Of a stretch of DNA of 64,000 bases, positions 45,178 through 56,700 are shown one piece after another (the first letter of the stretch is position 1; each line of letters begins with the position of its first letter). This stretch comes from Triticum aestivum. Taxonomy: Eukaryota > Streptophyta > Magnoliopsida > Poales > Poaceae. The notes below the pieces were generated by a model that was not told where the DNA came from, ran no database searches, and saw nothing but the letters and a program-made list of their open reading frames with translations. Both the position numbers and the translations under genes were made by a program. Location of the stretch: the NCBI RefSeq assembly GCF_018294505.1, contig NC_057813.1, positions 111,809,307-111,873,306 of the forward strand, in the 5' to 3' direction.

Positions 45178-46860
45178 GAAAGCGCGCTCATCGAGTTCAT
45201 CCGTGAGAACCGGGACATCTTTGCATGGAAGCCTTCTGACATGCTAGGTGTACCAAGGGAACTCGCTGAGCACAATCTCAATATTGATCCCAAGTTTAAA
45301 CCGATAAAGCAATTTCTTCACCGCTTCAATGAAGAAAGGCGCAAGACTATTGGTGAGGAGGTAGCCCGGCTTCTGGCAGCAGGGTTTGTCATTGAAGTTT
45401 TTCATCCGGAGTGGCTGGCTAATCCGGTACTGGTGCTTAAGAAGAATGGCACTTGGCGCATGTGTGTGGATTACATGGAGTGGAACAAGGCCTGTTCGGC
45501 TGATCCTTTTGCTCTCCCTCGTATTGATCAGATCATTGATGCTACGGCGGGTTGCGAGTGGTTGAGTTTCTTAGATGCTTATTCTGGTTATCATCAGATC
45601 AAGATGGCAGTTAAGGACCAGGAGAAAACAACTTTTATAACTCCTTTTGGAGCCTTCTGCTATGTGTCTATGCCCTTTGGGCTCAAGAGTGCCTAGACGA
45701 CTTATCAGCGCTATGTGCAGAATTGTCTTCATACTCAAATTGGGCGCAATGTTCATGCTTATGTGGACGATATTGTGGTTAAGTCCAGGAAGAAGGAGAC
45801 ACTAATAAATGACTTGAAGGAGACCTTTGACAATCTTCGGGTTTATAAGATGATGCTCGATCCGGCCAAGTGCGTCTTTGGTGTTCCGGCAGGCAAGCTC
45901 TTAGGTTTTCTAGTGTCTGATAGGGGCATTGAAGCTAATCCGGAAAAGATCAAGGCTATTAGGTCTCTGGCTAAACCGGCATGTATCAATGATGTTCAAT
46001 GTCTGGCGGGTCGTATTGCGGCCCTAAGCCGGTTTATCAGCCGTTTGCAAGAAAAGGCAATCCCTCTGTACCATATGTTGAAGAAGACAGACACTTTTGT
46101 CTGGAGTAATGTTGCTGATGCGGCATTTGAGGACTTGAAGAAGCAGTTGGCTGAACCGCCGGTTCTTGCTGCTCCGGTCGATAAGGAGCCGTTGTTGCTC
46201 TATGTGGCTGCTAATGCCTGGGCCATCAGCGTGGCTATTGTGGTCGAGCGCAAGGAAGCTGGGAAGGAATATCCGGTTCAAAGGCCGGTTTACTATATCA
46301 ACGAGGTGCTCATTGAGTCAAAGCAAAGATATCCGCATTGGCAGAAGCTTGTGTATGGGGTTTTCATGGTGAGTCGGAAGCTAAAACAGTACTTTCAGGG
46401 CCATCCCATCACGGTGGTCAGTTCCGCTCCTTTGGGAGATATAATTCAGAATAGGGAGGCAACTAGCCGGATTGCTAAGTGGGCTATTGAGCTTGGACCA
46501 CACGGGTTGAAATACATGCCTCGGGCAGCTATCAAATCCCAGGCCCTTGTGGACTTCATCAATGACTGGACAGAGTTGCAGGCACCGGAAGGCAAACCGG
46601 ATAACCCATACTGGACTATCCACTTTGATGGATCCAAGCAATTGGAGGGCTCGGGGGCTGGAGTTGTCCTTACTTCCCCTCGAGGTGATAAAATTCGTTA
46701 TGTTCTCTGCTTAATGTTTCCTTGTACTAACAATGTAGCTGAGTACGAGGCCTTGCTCCATGGTCTTCGAGTGGCTAAGGAAATGAACTTATGCCGGGTA
46801 CGATGCTTCGGGGACTCGGATCTAGTGGCTTAGCAAGTTTCAGGTACTTGGGACTCTAAG
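45178..46860 (+). pseudogene. E6 reverse transcriptase and RNase H
   Basis: Reverse transcriptase blocks are in order: LKKNGTWRMCVDYMEWNKAC, WLSFLDAYSGYHQIKM, FGAFCYVSMPFGLKSA and the catalytic HAYVDDIVVKS at 45753-45785. A TAG lies at 45694-45696. After the connection region, RNase H shows FDGSKQLEGSGAGVVL, EYEALLHGLRVA and FGDSDLVA, and a TAG at 46831-46833 interrupts its last part. Apart from these stops the frame is continuous. Confidence 0.92.
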
Positions 46861-48349
46861 GATCCACTCATGGTGGCTTACCAACGAGAGGTGGATATTG
46901 TTGCTGGTCACTTCAAGGGTTATCAGGTTGAGCACATTGATCGGCACAAAAATGAAGCGGCAGATGCTTTAAGCCGATTGGGATCTCAACGTAAACCGGT
47001 GCCGCCCAATACCTTTCTTGATGTGTTGCATAACCCATCAGTTAAGTTGCCTACAGAGGAGGACCTGGTTATTCCTGATCCGGAGTCTCAATTGGTGGCT
47101 GCTTTGCATATTATTCTGGATTGGATGGTTCCATATTTGGCGTATATGAGCCGGGGTGAGTTACTAGAAGATGAACTTTTGGCCAGGCAGATAATCCGGC
47201 GGTCCAAGTCCATGGTTATTCACAATGGTGAGTTACACCACTGCAGTGTCTCGGGTGTGTTCCAGCGTTGTGTTTCCCCTGAAGAAGGCCATGAGATTCT
47301 GCATGAGATCCATGAAGGAGACTGTGGTCACCATGCCGGTTCAAAATCCTTGGTTGCTAAAGCTTTTCGTCATGGCTTCTATTGGCTGAAGGCTCATGCT
47401 GATGCCGAGGACTTGGTGAAATGGTGTGACGCTTGTCAGAAGTTTTCACACCGAGCTCATGTTTCGGCTCAAGAGCTAAGTATGATTCCAATCACTTGGC
47501 CGTTTGCTACTTGGGGGCTTGATACGGTAGGACCTTTTAAGCGGTCCAAAGATAAGAAGACCCACCTGTTGGTGGCGGTTGACAAGTTCACTAAATGGGT
47601 TGAAGCGGAGCCAGTGAGCAAGTGTGATGCAGCCACGGTGGTTCAATTCCCGAAGAAGGTGACCTTCCGTTTTGGTTTTCCACACAACATCATCACAGAT
47701 AATGGCACAAGTGTTTCCAAAGGTGAGATGGAGGATTTCTGTCAAAGAGAGCATATCCGGGTTGATGTGTCAGGCCCCCGCTAATCAGGAAATCTTGAAG
47801 GGTATCAAGCCCCGGCTTATGGTTCCTTTGAAAAGGACACCGGGTTGTTGGGTGGAGGAATTACCTTCTGTGTTATGGAGCATAAACTCCACCCCCAATC
47901 GATCTACGGGTTATACACCTTTCTTTATGGTTTAGGGGGCAGAGGCAGTACTCCCAAGTGATATTCGTCATGACTCACCCTGGGTTGCCAATTATGTTGA
48001 AGCGGACAACCAGCAAGCACGTCAAGAAGCACTGGACCTGTTAGATGAAAAACGGGACATGGCATTGGCTCGTTCGACGGTTTATCAGCAAGACCTGCGG
48101 CGTTATCACAGCCGCCGGGTTAAAACAAGAACCTTTCAAGAAGGCGACTTAGTGCTCCGGCTCATCCAGGATCAGACCGATATGCACACGTTATCCGCAC
48201 CTTGGGAAGGGCCCTTTGTGGTCAGCAAGAATCTGCACAACAGATCATACTACCTCATCGATGTTCGAGAGCACAAAGACTCATGCAAATCAGAGGAGGA
48301 GACCCATCGGCCGTGGAACATATCTCATCTCCGGCCTTACTACACTTGA
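46861..48349 (+). pseudogene. E6 RNase H end and integrase, third catalytic residue deleted
   Basis: The frame carries HIDRHKNEAADALSRLGS (end of RNase H), then the integrase zinc-binding HHAGSKSLVAKAFRHGFYW...CDACQ. The core has the first Asp in GLDTVGPF and the second in ITDNGTS. The segment that normally contains the NGQ-x-E motif is missing: at about 47780 the frame breaks and resumes at ANQEILKGIKPRL. A stop lies at 47938. The C-terminal part (47940-48349) keeps RRYHSRRVKTRTFQEGDLVLR and WNISHLRPYYT. The enzyme would be inactive. Confidence 0.88.
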
Positions 48350-49619
48350 GCCATAGGCTCCTCTTATGTACATATTTTGACAATGTATATATTATGATCA
48401 ATATAATAAACCGACATCCTTGCTATAAGCAGGGCCTCTGCTGTTTTCCCCATATTTCTTGGTTACATGGGGGCTTCAGCTGACAAAGCGGAGTTTTGCC
48501 TATTAATCCGGCTATCACGCCAAAACAAAGCTTGGGAGCTTCACACCCAAGGGGCCAAAGAGAGCCTTGTTGCTCAGCACAGCTCAAACATAGGCACCCA
48601 TTGAGCACAACTCACAAAAATTTACTTGGGGGCTCCTTGTGCAAAACAACAAAGAGTTTGAAAGGACCCTTGTAATTGGCTATCGAGCCAGGCTTGGAAG
48701 CCAGGTGTATTCACCTAAAACCCCGGGTTAACCTGCCTTCATCAAGTAAGCCACTCCTTCCAGGTAATCCTGGTATGACCCACCGAACGTTTGACAAGTC
48801 AATCTTACACAGACCCTGAACTTGTCAAAGTTAAAACGACGATTGGTTAATTGGAGGCCCATCTTGAAAGGCTTTGTGAAATGGTTTAACACAGCGGCCT
48901 GGCAGCCCATGAAAAGCCTCGAATTTGGGCCTGGCAGCCCTTAAAAAGCCTCGACTACAAGATTTATTTGCCTTTGTCAAGATTTTTTCTCTTTTGATAA
49001 GGTTTTTTAAGTTGAACCGGCGTCTATTGACCCGGCATGACTATAAGTCATCAAATTAACCCGGTAACCCGGCTTGGCTTTCAGCTACAAGTTGTTAGAC
49101 CACATTCAATTATAAACATGTGATTGTTCACCCGGTCTGGCATTGACTATGCGTCGCTAGAATGATCATTCGAAGTTTATCATAACCCGACATGGCTTAT
49201 TATACACCAACACAGCCTGGTGGGAGTTATCAACACTCAAGATTTGGGTTATCACCCTTACTACAATCAAGTTGGTAAACAAACAATATGATTCAATATC
49301 ACAGGTATGATCTATTTCATATTTTGATATTCTTGCAGCCTTGGTTATAAACCAGGCTTTATATTAGGTATTATGACCCGTCCGGTGGTAAACCACCAGG
49401 ACAATTTTTATGTGCAGAAACAAGGATTGCATGAAATTAATAAGGCACATAAGCAAGCATAGCAACAATCATGGCGGATTAAAATAGTGTCATGTAGCAG
49501 TGCATGATGGCAGCAGATCAAAGTATTTCAACTAGCCTATTACAAGGCGCTTTGATGCCCAAAAGAATTACTGTTTGTTGCATAGAACACAATCTGCAGA
49601 AATAAAGCTGGTTGCTGGA
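48350..49619. other. E6 spacer between integrase and the antisense gene
   Basis: It is noncoding and rich in AACCGG/CCGGTT words. The sense and antisense genes converge here, so their transcript ends should lie in this 1.27 kb. No motif was recognised. Confidence 0.55.
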
Positions 49620-52600
49620 TTATGATTCGTCCCCAGGTTGACGTGAAATTGATGGATCGTCTTGCGCCGGTTCACCCTCCTCCTCCCCATCCACTGGCTG
49701 GAACTCAATGTTTGCCCAGTCAATTCCAGACAAAGCTCGGAAGACAGCTTCATCACTTATAAGATCTGACGGTTCAATGTCAGGGGCATAAGTGTGCTTA
49801 CGGATTGGGGGGATTAGATTTTGGGCCTCATGAACCGATGCATCGATCCGTCTATTGTGTGCATCATAGATGTACCGGTGGAAAGACAAATCAGTTTCCT
49901 CGGCCAATCTACTTGCAAGTGGGTGCATCTCTTTTGTCAAAGCTTTAAGGGCGTCGTTGTCAAATTACGACCCGTCTTCTTGTTGGCTAGGATAGCCATT
50001 TGCAATGTCTTCCGGATCAAGATCAGCTATCCAAGCCTTAGCCCGAGTCAGTGCAGATAAAGCGCCAACCCTTGCAGCAGATCTCTTTACCTCTTCAAGC
50101 TGGGCAGGTGTCATGGATAATTTGACCAATGTGTCCTTGATTAATGTTGGCGGAGGTTTGTTGTACGAGGCTGAGTGGATAAACCGTTGAGCACCGCTAT
50201 ATAGCTGCTCTATCAAGGTATAGGCAGCCTTCAATTTCTTCCGCATATCCGAGCCAAGATGAGCAACACGACTACCTGCAACGGTTTAAGAAATTGCTGT
50301 TAAACCGGCAGTGTCAAAAATGTTCAAGAAAAAGCTGAAGAAGAGTACTTAGCAAATACAACAGAAGTCATAGCATTGATTTGCCGCTTTAAGCCACTCA
50401 GCTCTTCCACCACTAGTTTAAGTGCCGCTTTAGCATCCTCCGCCCATTTTAGCAAAGTGGCTTTTTCAGTCTCCCAGCCTGCCCGCTCGTTCTTGAAGCC
50501 ATCCTTCAATTGTTCCATCGATGTTAATGCGCCCTTCAATTCATCTTTGGCTTTGGAGGTTTCGGCTTGCTGGGACTTGATGTTTTCTTGGAGGTCGGCG
50601 ATTTGAGAATCCTTGTTGGTTAAGTCAGCCTGCAAGATACAGATATTCAATTGGTAATACTTTTTCAAAGTCTCAAGCACATAACAAGTTATACACTTGG
50701 CACCTGGGGGCTAATGCGGATTGCTTCTTCTTAACTGCTATTTTAAGTCCGAAGGCTCAATACAAGTATTAATCTTGACACTTGGGGGCTAATGCCTAAT
50801 TGATCAGATCAACCGGATATGAAGGAATTCAACAAGGATAAGCTTTACAACAGGAAGTACCGGTTCATCTTGAAGAGATAAACCGGCCCTTGGGGGCTAC
50901 ACAGTTGAAATCTTTCTTATCAAAACTCCTGGTTCATCTTGAAGAGATAAACCGGCCCTTGGGGGCTACACTGGAGTTAATATAAAGCAAAAGGAAAAAT
51001 TTATGAAATGTTCAAACAGGAATTACCTCATAGCGTTCCTTCATCAAGTTAACTAAACTGGCCTCGTAATCACGACTTGTATACAGGCGGTTTAGATATC
51101 CAGAGTGGAGTTCCTGAGCATTAAGGTGAGCATAGCTGGATAAGTCTGTTTTCCACTTGCCCTTGTCCACAGCAGAGAATTCTTCCTTGGCACTGTGCAT
51201 TGATAAAGCGACAGGATTGCCAGGAGCAATGTGACCAACACCGGTAATTAGTACATCATTTGTCGTGCTATCAACAATCTTGTCTTGACTTGGTGGATCG
51301 GCAGTTGGGCTTGGCGGACTGGCAGTTGGGCTTGGTGGATTGGCAGCCAGGCTTGGAGGATCAGCATGATGACTAGTGGGATTAGCTTCTGGCGGATCAA
51401 TGAAAGTATCCTGACCCTGCGGTACCGGATCATCCAGAGTAATGTCAATGTTTTGGTCAAGAGCCTCTGAGGTCCTCTCCGGTTCAGTAGCCGGATTATC
51501 ATCAGTTGGAATAGTCAACTTGGCTTTCTTGCTAAGTCTGGCTTTGGCACTAAAAAGAATAAGATACAGAGATCAATACAATAAACCAGAGCAAGGAATA
51601 AAATTAAAGTTCATCATACTTACCCAGGAACGGTCTTGAGTGGAGGCATCTTTGTGGTTGATGAATCACCAGAGGATGAATTGGAAGTTCCCTGATAATT
51701 CGAATCAGACGAATAAAGCGGTTGTCGGAAGTAACCCGCCTTGGGATAACGAATATTAGAAGTACAAGAGACCTTTGGTCGGCGTTTTCGAACCGGGGTA
51801 TCTGGTAAACCAGAGGAGGTAACTTGTTGGCCACTATGCCGGGTTGTGCGACGAGCTTCATGTTGCTGTGTCTTTAAAGAAAAGTGTGGATCCAAATAAG
51901 CGAGTGGATGTGAACATTTTACTTTCCGGATTGTGCGACGGAGTTTTTGTACTGGCATATGATCTGAATCGGAAGAAAGGGAAATTACCTCTACATGGTC
52001 AGCATGGCTGGCTTCCGCATCATCTTAATAATGATCATTGTCAATAAGGTGCATGAAAAATGAGCCAAGGGAATCAAGTTCTACCTCTGATTCCGAGTCA
52101 TCAACATCTTCGGCCAGATCAGGGGACTCAGCGGTTCTCTTCTTTGCTGGCCTCTTTGTGACCTTGGTCTTAATACACGGTGCTCTCACTGGTTTTACCT
52201 GTGGCTTTGCTGGTTTGTCTTGAGGTTTCCTCTTCCAGAACGGATCATTGCCCTGCAAAGATAAACAGAAGGCCCTCAGAAAATGTCAAAAGGGGGGCGG
52301 ATTAAAGCAGAAAGATACAATACTTACAGCTGGCGGTTTGTTAGAGGCATAAAAGGGACGCAGCCCGGTCTTGCTGCACTCAGATATCGGTTCGTCCAAC
52401 ATCTTTTTGACAGCTTCAGTAATCTCTTCATCAGTTAACTGAATATTAGTATGACGTTGAGGGTCTTTTAAGTCTCCTGTGTACTCGCACATTAAACCGG
52501 GACGCCGTCTTAAGGGCAAGATCCTCCATGAAACCCAGCAGCGGACAAGGTCAATACCGGTTAAACCGTTTGCCATGAAAGCCCGGATTTTAGAAACATG

Positions 52601-53215
52601 TGGTGCATATTTCTCTCGCTCCCTGGCAGTAAGCCATTGAGGCAGTGGATGTTCATTGCTGAGATGGTGAGCACGATAACCAGGCAGAGGATTTTCATCA
52701 TCAGGAGTAGTATTCCGGCAGTAAAACCAAGTCTGATTCCAATCCTTGGGGTGGCTGTGATGTCTGGCATGAGGAAAATTGACTTCTTTCCTTTTTTGAA
52801 TTGACACACCGCCAAGTTCAGTATTGGGGCTCTCGGTAAACTTAGTACGGCGGTTCAAGTGAAAGAAATCTCTGAAAAATTCAACGGTCAATTCTTCTTG
52901 CAGGTAAGCCTCACAAAACACTTGGAAATTGCAAAGGTTGGACACAGAGTTCGGTCCAATGTCTTGAGGGTGGAGTTGGAAGCTGACAAGTACATCATGG
53001 AAATTTTTTGATCTGGGAGGGCTAAACCCTCGGTCCAGATGATGTACAAACACAACCACTTCTCCATCTTGAGGTTCAGGAGGATTTTCAGTACCCGGGA
53101 CTCTCCAATGGATGGTTTCTTGGTTTGCTAAAGCGCCAGTCAGAACATACCCTGTCAGTTGCTCTTCTGTAACCCGGGAGGGAACCCAATTGCAAGAGGA
53201 GAACTAATTGGCCAT
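49620..53215 (-). pseudogene. E6 antisense gene: spliced Transposase_28-like protein
   Basis: Six probable coding exons on the minus strand: 53215-52328, 52252-51624, 51549-51027, 50629-50349 and 50275-49620, with a leader exon near 53775-53930 (donor GTAAGC at 53772). Exon 1 starts MAN, then TAG at 53204, then FSSCNWVPSRVTEEQL; its core has FQLHPQDIGPNSVSNLCNF and WNQTWFYCRNT. Middle exons give a basic linker (KRKPQDKPAKPQVKP) and a Pro/Ser repeat (NPPSPTASPPSPTADPPS). Later exons give coiled coil (QENIKSQQAETSKAKDEL). Stops are TAG 53204, TAA 52025 and TAA 49965. It is related in layout and domain to the E4 antisense gene and to E1. Function is unknown. Confidence 0.76.
50862..50972. repeat. 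41-bp direct repeat in an antisense-gene intron
   Basis: Two near-identical copies, 50862-50902 and 50931-50972, each run from GGTTCATCTTGAAGAG to TTGGGGGCTACAC. They lie in the intron between exons 3 and 4 of the E6 antisense gene. Confidence 0.8.
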
Positions 53216-53952
53216 TCTTGATGACAAGCTATAAAAGAAGTTCAAACGCCGGTTCACGGTTCAAGATTGATATGCATAAACCGGCGTTAGGCCGGGGGAA
53301 GAACGCAATCAGAGCATATGTGCACATTAAACTGAATACTAATGTTCAGGTAAAGTTGGAGGTTTAAGAGAGGGCTAATGGTACCTGGCAGATTATCATT
53401 TTCTAAAGGTTAAACCACCTACAGTGGTATGGAAGAAACAGATCTGAAAATTGCTAAGTGCTACAGAAACAGGTTTCACAAGCTAAAGTTATAATTATGG
53501 ATCTGGCGCAGTTCAGGAAAAGGAAAAATATCAAAGCCCTAAAATGGCGATAGCAGCACATCAAAGGTCCAGATGGGATCTATACATGGACGAAGGGATG
53601 CTACGGTGAGGAAAAATAAAACTATAACTTCGGCCGCGCGGGGAAGATGTCAAGTTTGTCAAGATATGATGGGATAGTAAGGGAAAGCAACGAACGACGA
53701 CGAGCACTAATGAACACAGACGAAGGCATGGAACCCTAATGCAGATCTAGGGTTGAAGAAGGAAGGCTTACCGGCTTCACAGGAGCGGTGGAGAAGTACC
53801 GTGTTTCTCTGGTACGTTCAGGTCGATGCAGCGGCCAGTAGTGATGCAGAGCTTGAAGGTCAAGGGCGGCGACAGAGCTTTAGGGCTCGGGCATCGCGAG
53901 GAGGAAGAAGAGGCGAAGAGGCATGGAAGAGGAAAGAAAAATACCGTCCGGT
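53216..53952 (-). other. Leader of the E6 antisense gene
   Basis: This holds the probable 5' UTR, a leader exon ending at a GTAAGC donor near 53772, and a first intron. No coding motif is seen. Confidence 0.5.
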
Positions 53953-53965
53953 CCTATTTATAAGG
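53953..53965 (-). promoter_or_regulatory. TATA box for the E6 antisense gene
   Basis: The minus strand reads CCTTATAAATAGG. It lies 740 bp upstream of the start at 53215, consistent with a 5' intron, and close to the truncated edge of E6. Confidence 0.6.
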
Positions 53966-53985
53966 CAAATGGATAAGTAGGCAGG

Positions 53986-54698
53986 CGCGGGAGAAATCAT
54001 GTTGCAAGTAATCATGTGAACTTGATATGTGTTCGATATTTTGATTATATGTATGTTGTCATTCTCTTAGTGGTGCCATGTGAATGTCGACTACATGACA
54101 CTTCACCATATTTGGGCCTAAGGGAATGCATTGTGGAGTAGTTATTAGATGGTGGGCTGCGAGAGTGACAGAAGCTTAAACCCCAGTTTATGCGCTATTT
54201 CGTAAGGGACCGATTGGATCCAAAAGTTTAATGCTATGGTTAGAATTTATTCTTAATGCTTTTCTCGTAGTTGCGGATGCTTGCAAGAGGGTTAATCATA
54301 AGTAGGAGTTTTGTTCAAGTAATAACAACACCTATGCACCGGTCCACCCGCATATCAAATTATCAAAGTAGTGAACATGAATTAAGCCAACATGATGAAA
54401 GTGACTAGATGAAATTCCCGTGTACCCTCAAGAACACTTTGCTTATCATAAGAGACCATTTTGGCATGTCCTTTGCCTCAAAAGGATTGGGCTACCTTGC
54501 TGCACTTTTGTTACTACTATCATTACTTGCTCGTTACAAATTATCTTGTTATCAAACTACTCTGCTACTTACAATTTTAGCACTTGCAGACATTACCTTG
54601 CTGAAAACCACTTGTCATTTCCTTCTGCTCCTCGTTGGGTTCGACACTCTTACTTATTGAAAAGGCTACAATTGACCCCATATACTTGTGGGTCATCA
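53986..54698 (+). repeat. E5 5' LTR, right piece
   Basis: It resumes GGGAGAAATCATG and ends CTTGTGGGTCATCA next to the primer-binding site. Compared with related LTRs as I recall them, a few dozen bases around the E6 site are missing. This suggests the deletion that removed the E6 3' LTR also clipped E5. Confidence 0.72.
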
Positions 54699-54803
54699 AG
54701 GATATTTTCTGGCGCCTTTGCTGGGGAGTGAAGCGCTCTTGGTAAGTGGAAATTGGAAGGAAACTTTATTACTACGTGCTGAAATTTATCGTCACTTGCT
54801 AAT

Positions 54804-56700
54804 ATGGAAAACAATCCTTTGAGGGGTTTGTTCAGGGTATCTTCACCTCGATCGGAACCACAATTAGTTTCCCCTCAACATACTGCACCTACTGAAAATA
54901 TTGAATATGAAATTCCTTCGGGTATGTTAGAACAACTGCTAGCTAATCCTTATGCAGGAGATGGAACCGAACATCCTGATATGCACTTGATATATGTGGA
55001 TAAGATTTATGGATTGTTTAAGCTTGCAGGTTTGCCCGGAGATGAAGCTAATAAGAAGGTTTTCCCTTTATCTTTGAAGGTAAAAACATTGGCATGGTAT
55101 AGGCCATGCGATGATATTGGATCTTGGAACTGGAATCGGTCGAAACTGGAATTTCATCAAAAAAGATTATCCTATGCATCTAGTTCATCGTGATCGGAAT
55201 TATATATATAATTTTTGGCCCCGTGAAGGAGAAAGTATCGCTCTAGCTTGGGGGAGGCTTAAGTCAATGTTATATTCATGCCCCAATCACGAGCTTTCAA
55301 GATAAATTATTATTCAGAATTTTTATGCTTGGCTTTCTCATAATGATCAATCCATGCTCGGTACTTCTTGTACTGGTTCTTTTATGAAGAAGACTATTGA
55401 ATTCTATTGCGATCTTTTAGAAAGAATTAAAGGCAACTCTAAAGATTGAGAACTTGACGAAGGTAAAGAGTCAGGTATTGAACCTAAGCTTGATTGTGTT
55501 AAATCTTGTATGAATACTGATGCTTTTCAAAAGTTTAGCACTAAATATGGACTTGACTCTAAGATAGTAGCTTCCTTCTGTGAATCTTTTGCTACTCATG
55601 TTGATCTCCCAAATGAGAAGTGGTTTAAATATCATCCACCTATTAAAAAAGAAGTCAAAGAACCGGTAAAAGCTAAAGAAGAGACTATCATTTACAATGT
55701 TGATCCAGTTGTTCCCACTGCTTATATTGAGAAACCACCTTTCCCTTTTAGGATGAAGGAACATGCTAAAGCTTTAACTGTGGTTAACATAAGTTATGTT
55801 AGAACACCCAAACCATCTGAACAAATCAGAGTTGAACCTAGCGTTGCTATGGTTAAAGATATCTTAGTCGATAATATTGATGGGCATGTTATTTACTTCT
55901 GTGATGAAGCTTCTAGAATTGCCAAACCTGATAAAAAGGATAAACATAGACCAGTTGTTGGCATGCCTGTTGTCTCAGTTAAGATAGGAGATCACTATTA
56001 TCATGGGTTATGTGACCTAGGTGCTAGTGTGAGTGCTATTCCTTTTTCCTTATATAAAGAAATTAAGGATGAAATAGCACTTGCTGAAATTGAAGGCATA
56101 GATGTCACTATTAAACTTGCTAATAGAGATACTATATCACCAATTGGGATTCTTAGAGATGTTGAAGTCTTGTGTGGGAAAATAAAATACCCTACTGATT
56201 TTCTTGTTCTTAGTTCCCCATAAGATGACTTTTGTCCCATTATTTTTGGTAGACCTTTCTTGAACACCGTCAATGCCAAAAATAGATTGTAAGAACGAAA
56301 CTGTCGGTGTTAGCTTTGGTGATGAATCTCATGAATTTAATTTTTCCAAGTTTAGTAGACAACCTCATAAGAAAGATTTGCCTAGTAAGGATGAAATTAT
56401 TGGTCTTGCTTCTATAGTTTTACCTCCTACTGATCCTTTGGAACAATACTTGCTAGACCATGACAATAATTTGCATATGCGTGAAAGAAATGAAATAGAT
56501 AGGATCTTTTTTGAACAACAACCTCTGTTTAAACACAATTTGCCTATTGAAACTCTAGGAGGTCCTCCTCCACCTAAAGGTGATCCTGTGTTTGAATTAA
56601 AACAATTGCCAGACACTTTGAAATAATCTTATCTTGATGAGAAAAAGATATATCCTGTTATTATTAGTGCTAACCTTTCAGAACATGAAGAAGAAAGATT
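54804..56700 (+). pseudogene. E5 Athila-type gag and protease
   Basis: Gag starts MENNPLRGLF at 54804, about 75 bp after the primer site. A frameshift near 55120-55190 precedes NYIYNFWPREGESIALAWGR; TAA and TGA stops follow near 55303 and 55447. The protease motif HGLCDLGASVSAIPFSLYKE (56005-56064) shows the canonical D-x-GAS triad. A TAA at 56221 falls before DDFCPIIFGRPFLNT, and a frameshift and TAA (56624) follow. The order and wording match Athila-type Gypsy elements. Confidence 0.86.

Larger units (their letters stand above)
39568..53985 (+). mobile_element. E6: Tat-like Gypsy retrotransposon lacking its 3' LTR
   Basis: The 5' LTR (39568-41868, about 540 bp once E7 is removed) starts TGTTGGGGATATG and ends CCACGACA. 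A probable primer site TTGGCACCCACCGTGGGG follows. Gag, protease, reverse transcriptase, RNase H and integrase run on the plus strand (41813-48349). A spliced antisense gene lies on the minus strand (53215 to 49620). The element breaks off at about 53985, some 25 bp past the TATA box of the antisense gene, with no second LTR. It sits in the E5 LTR. Confidence 0.85.
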
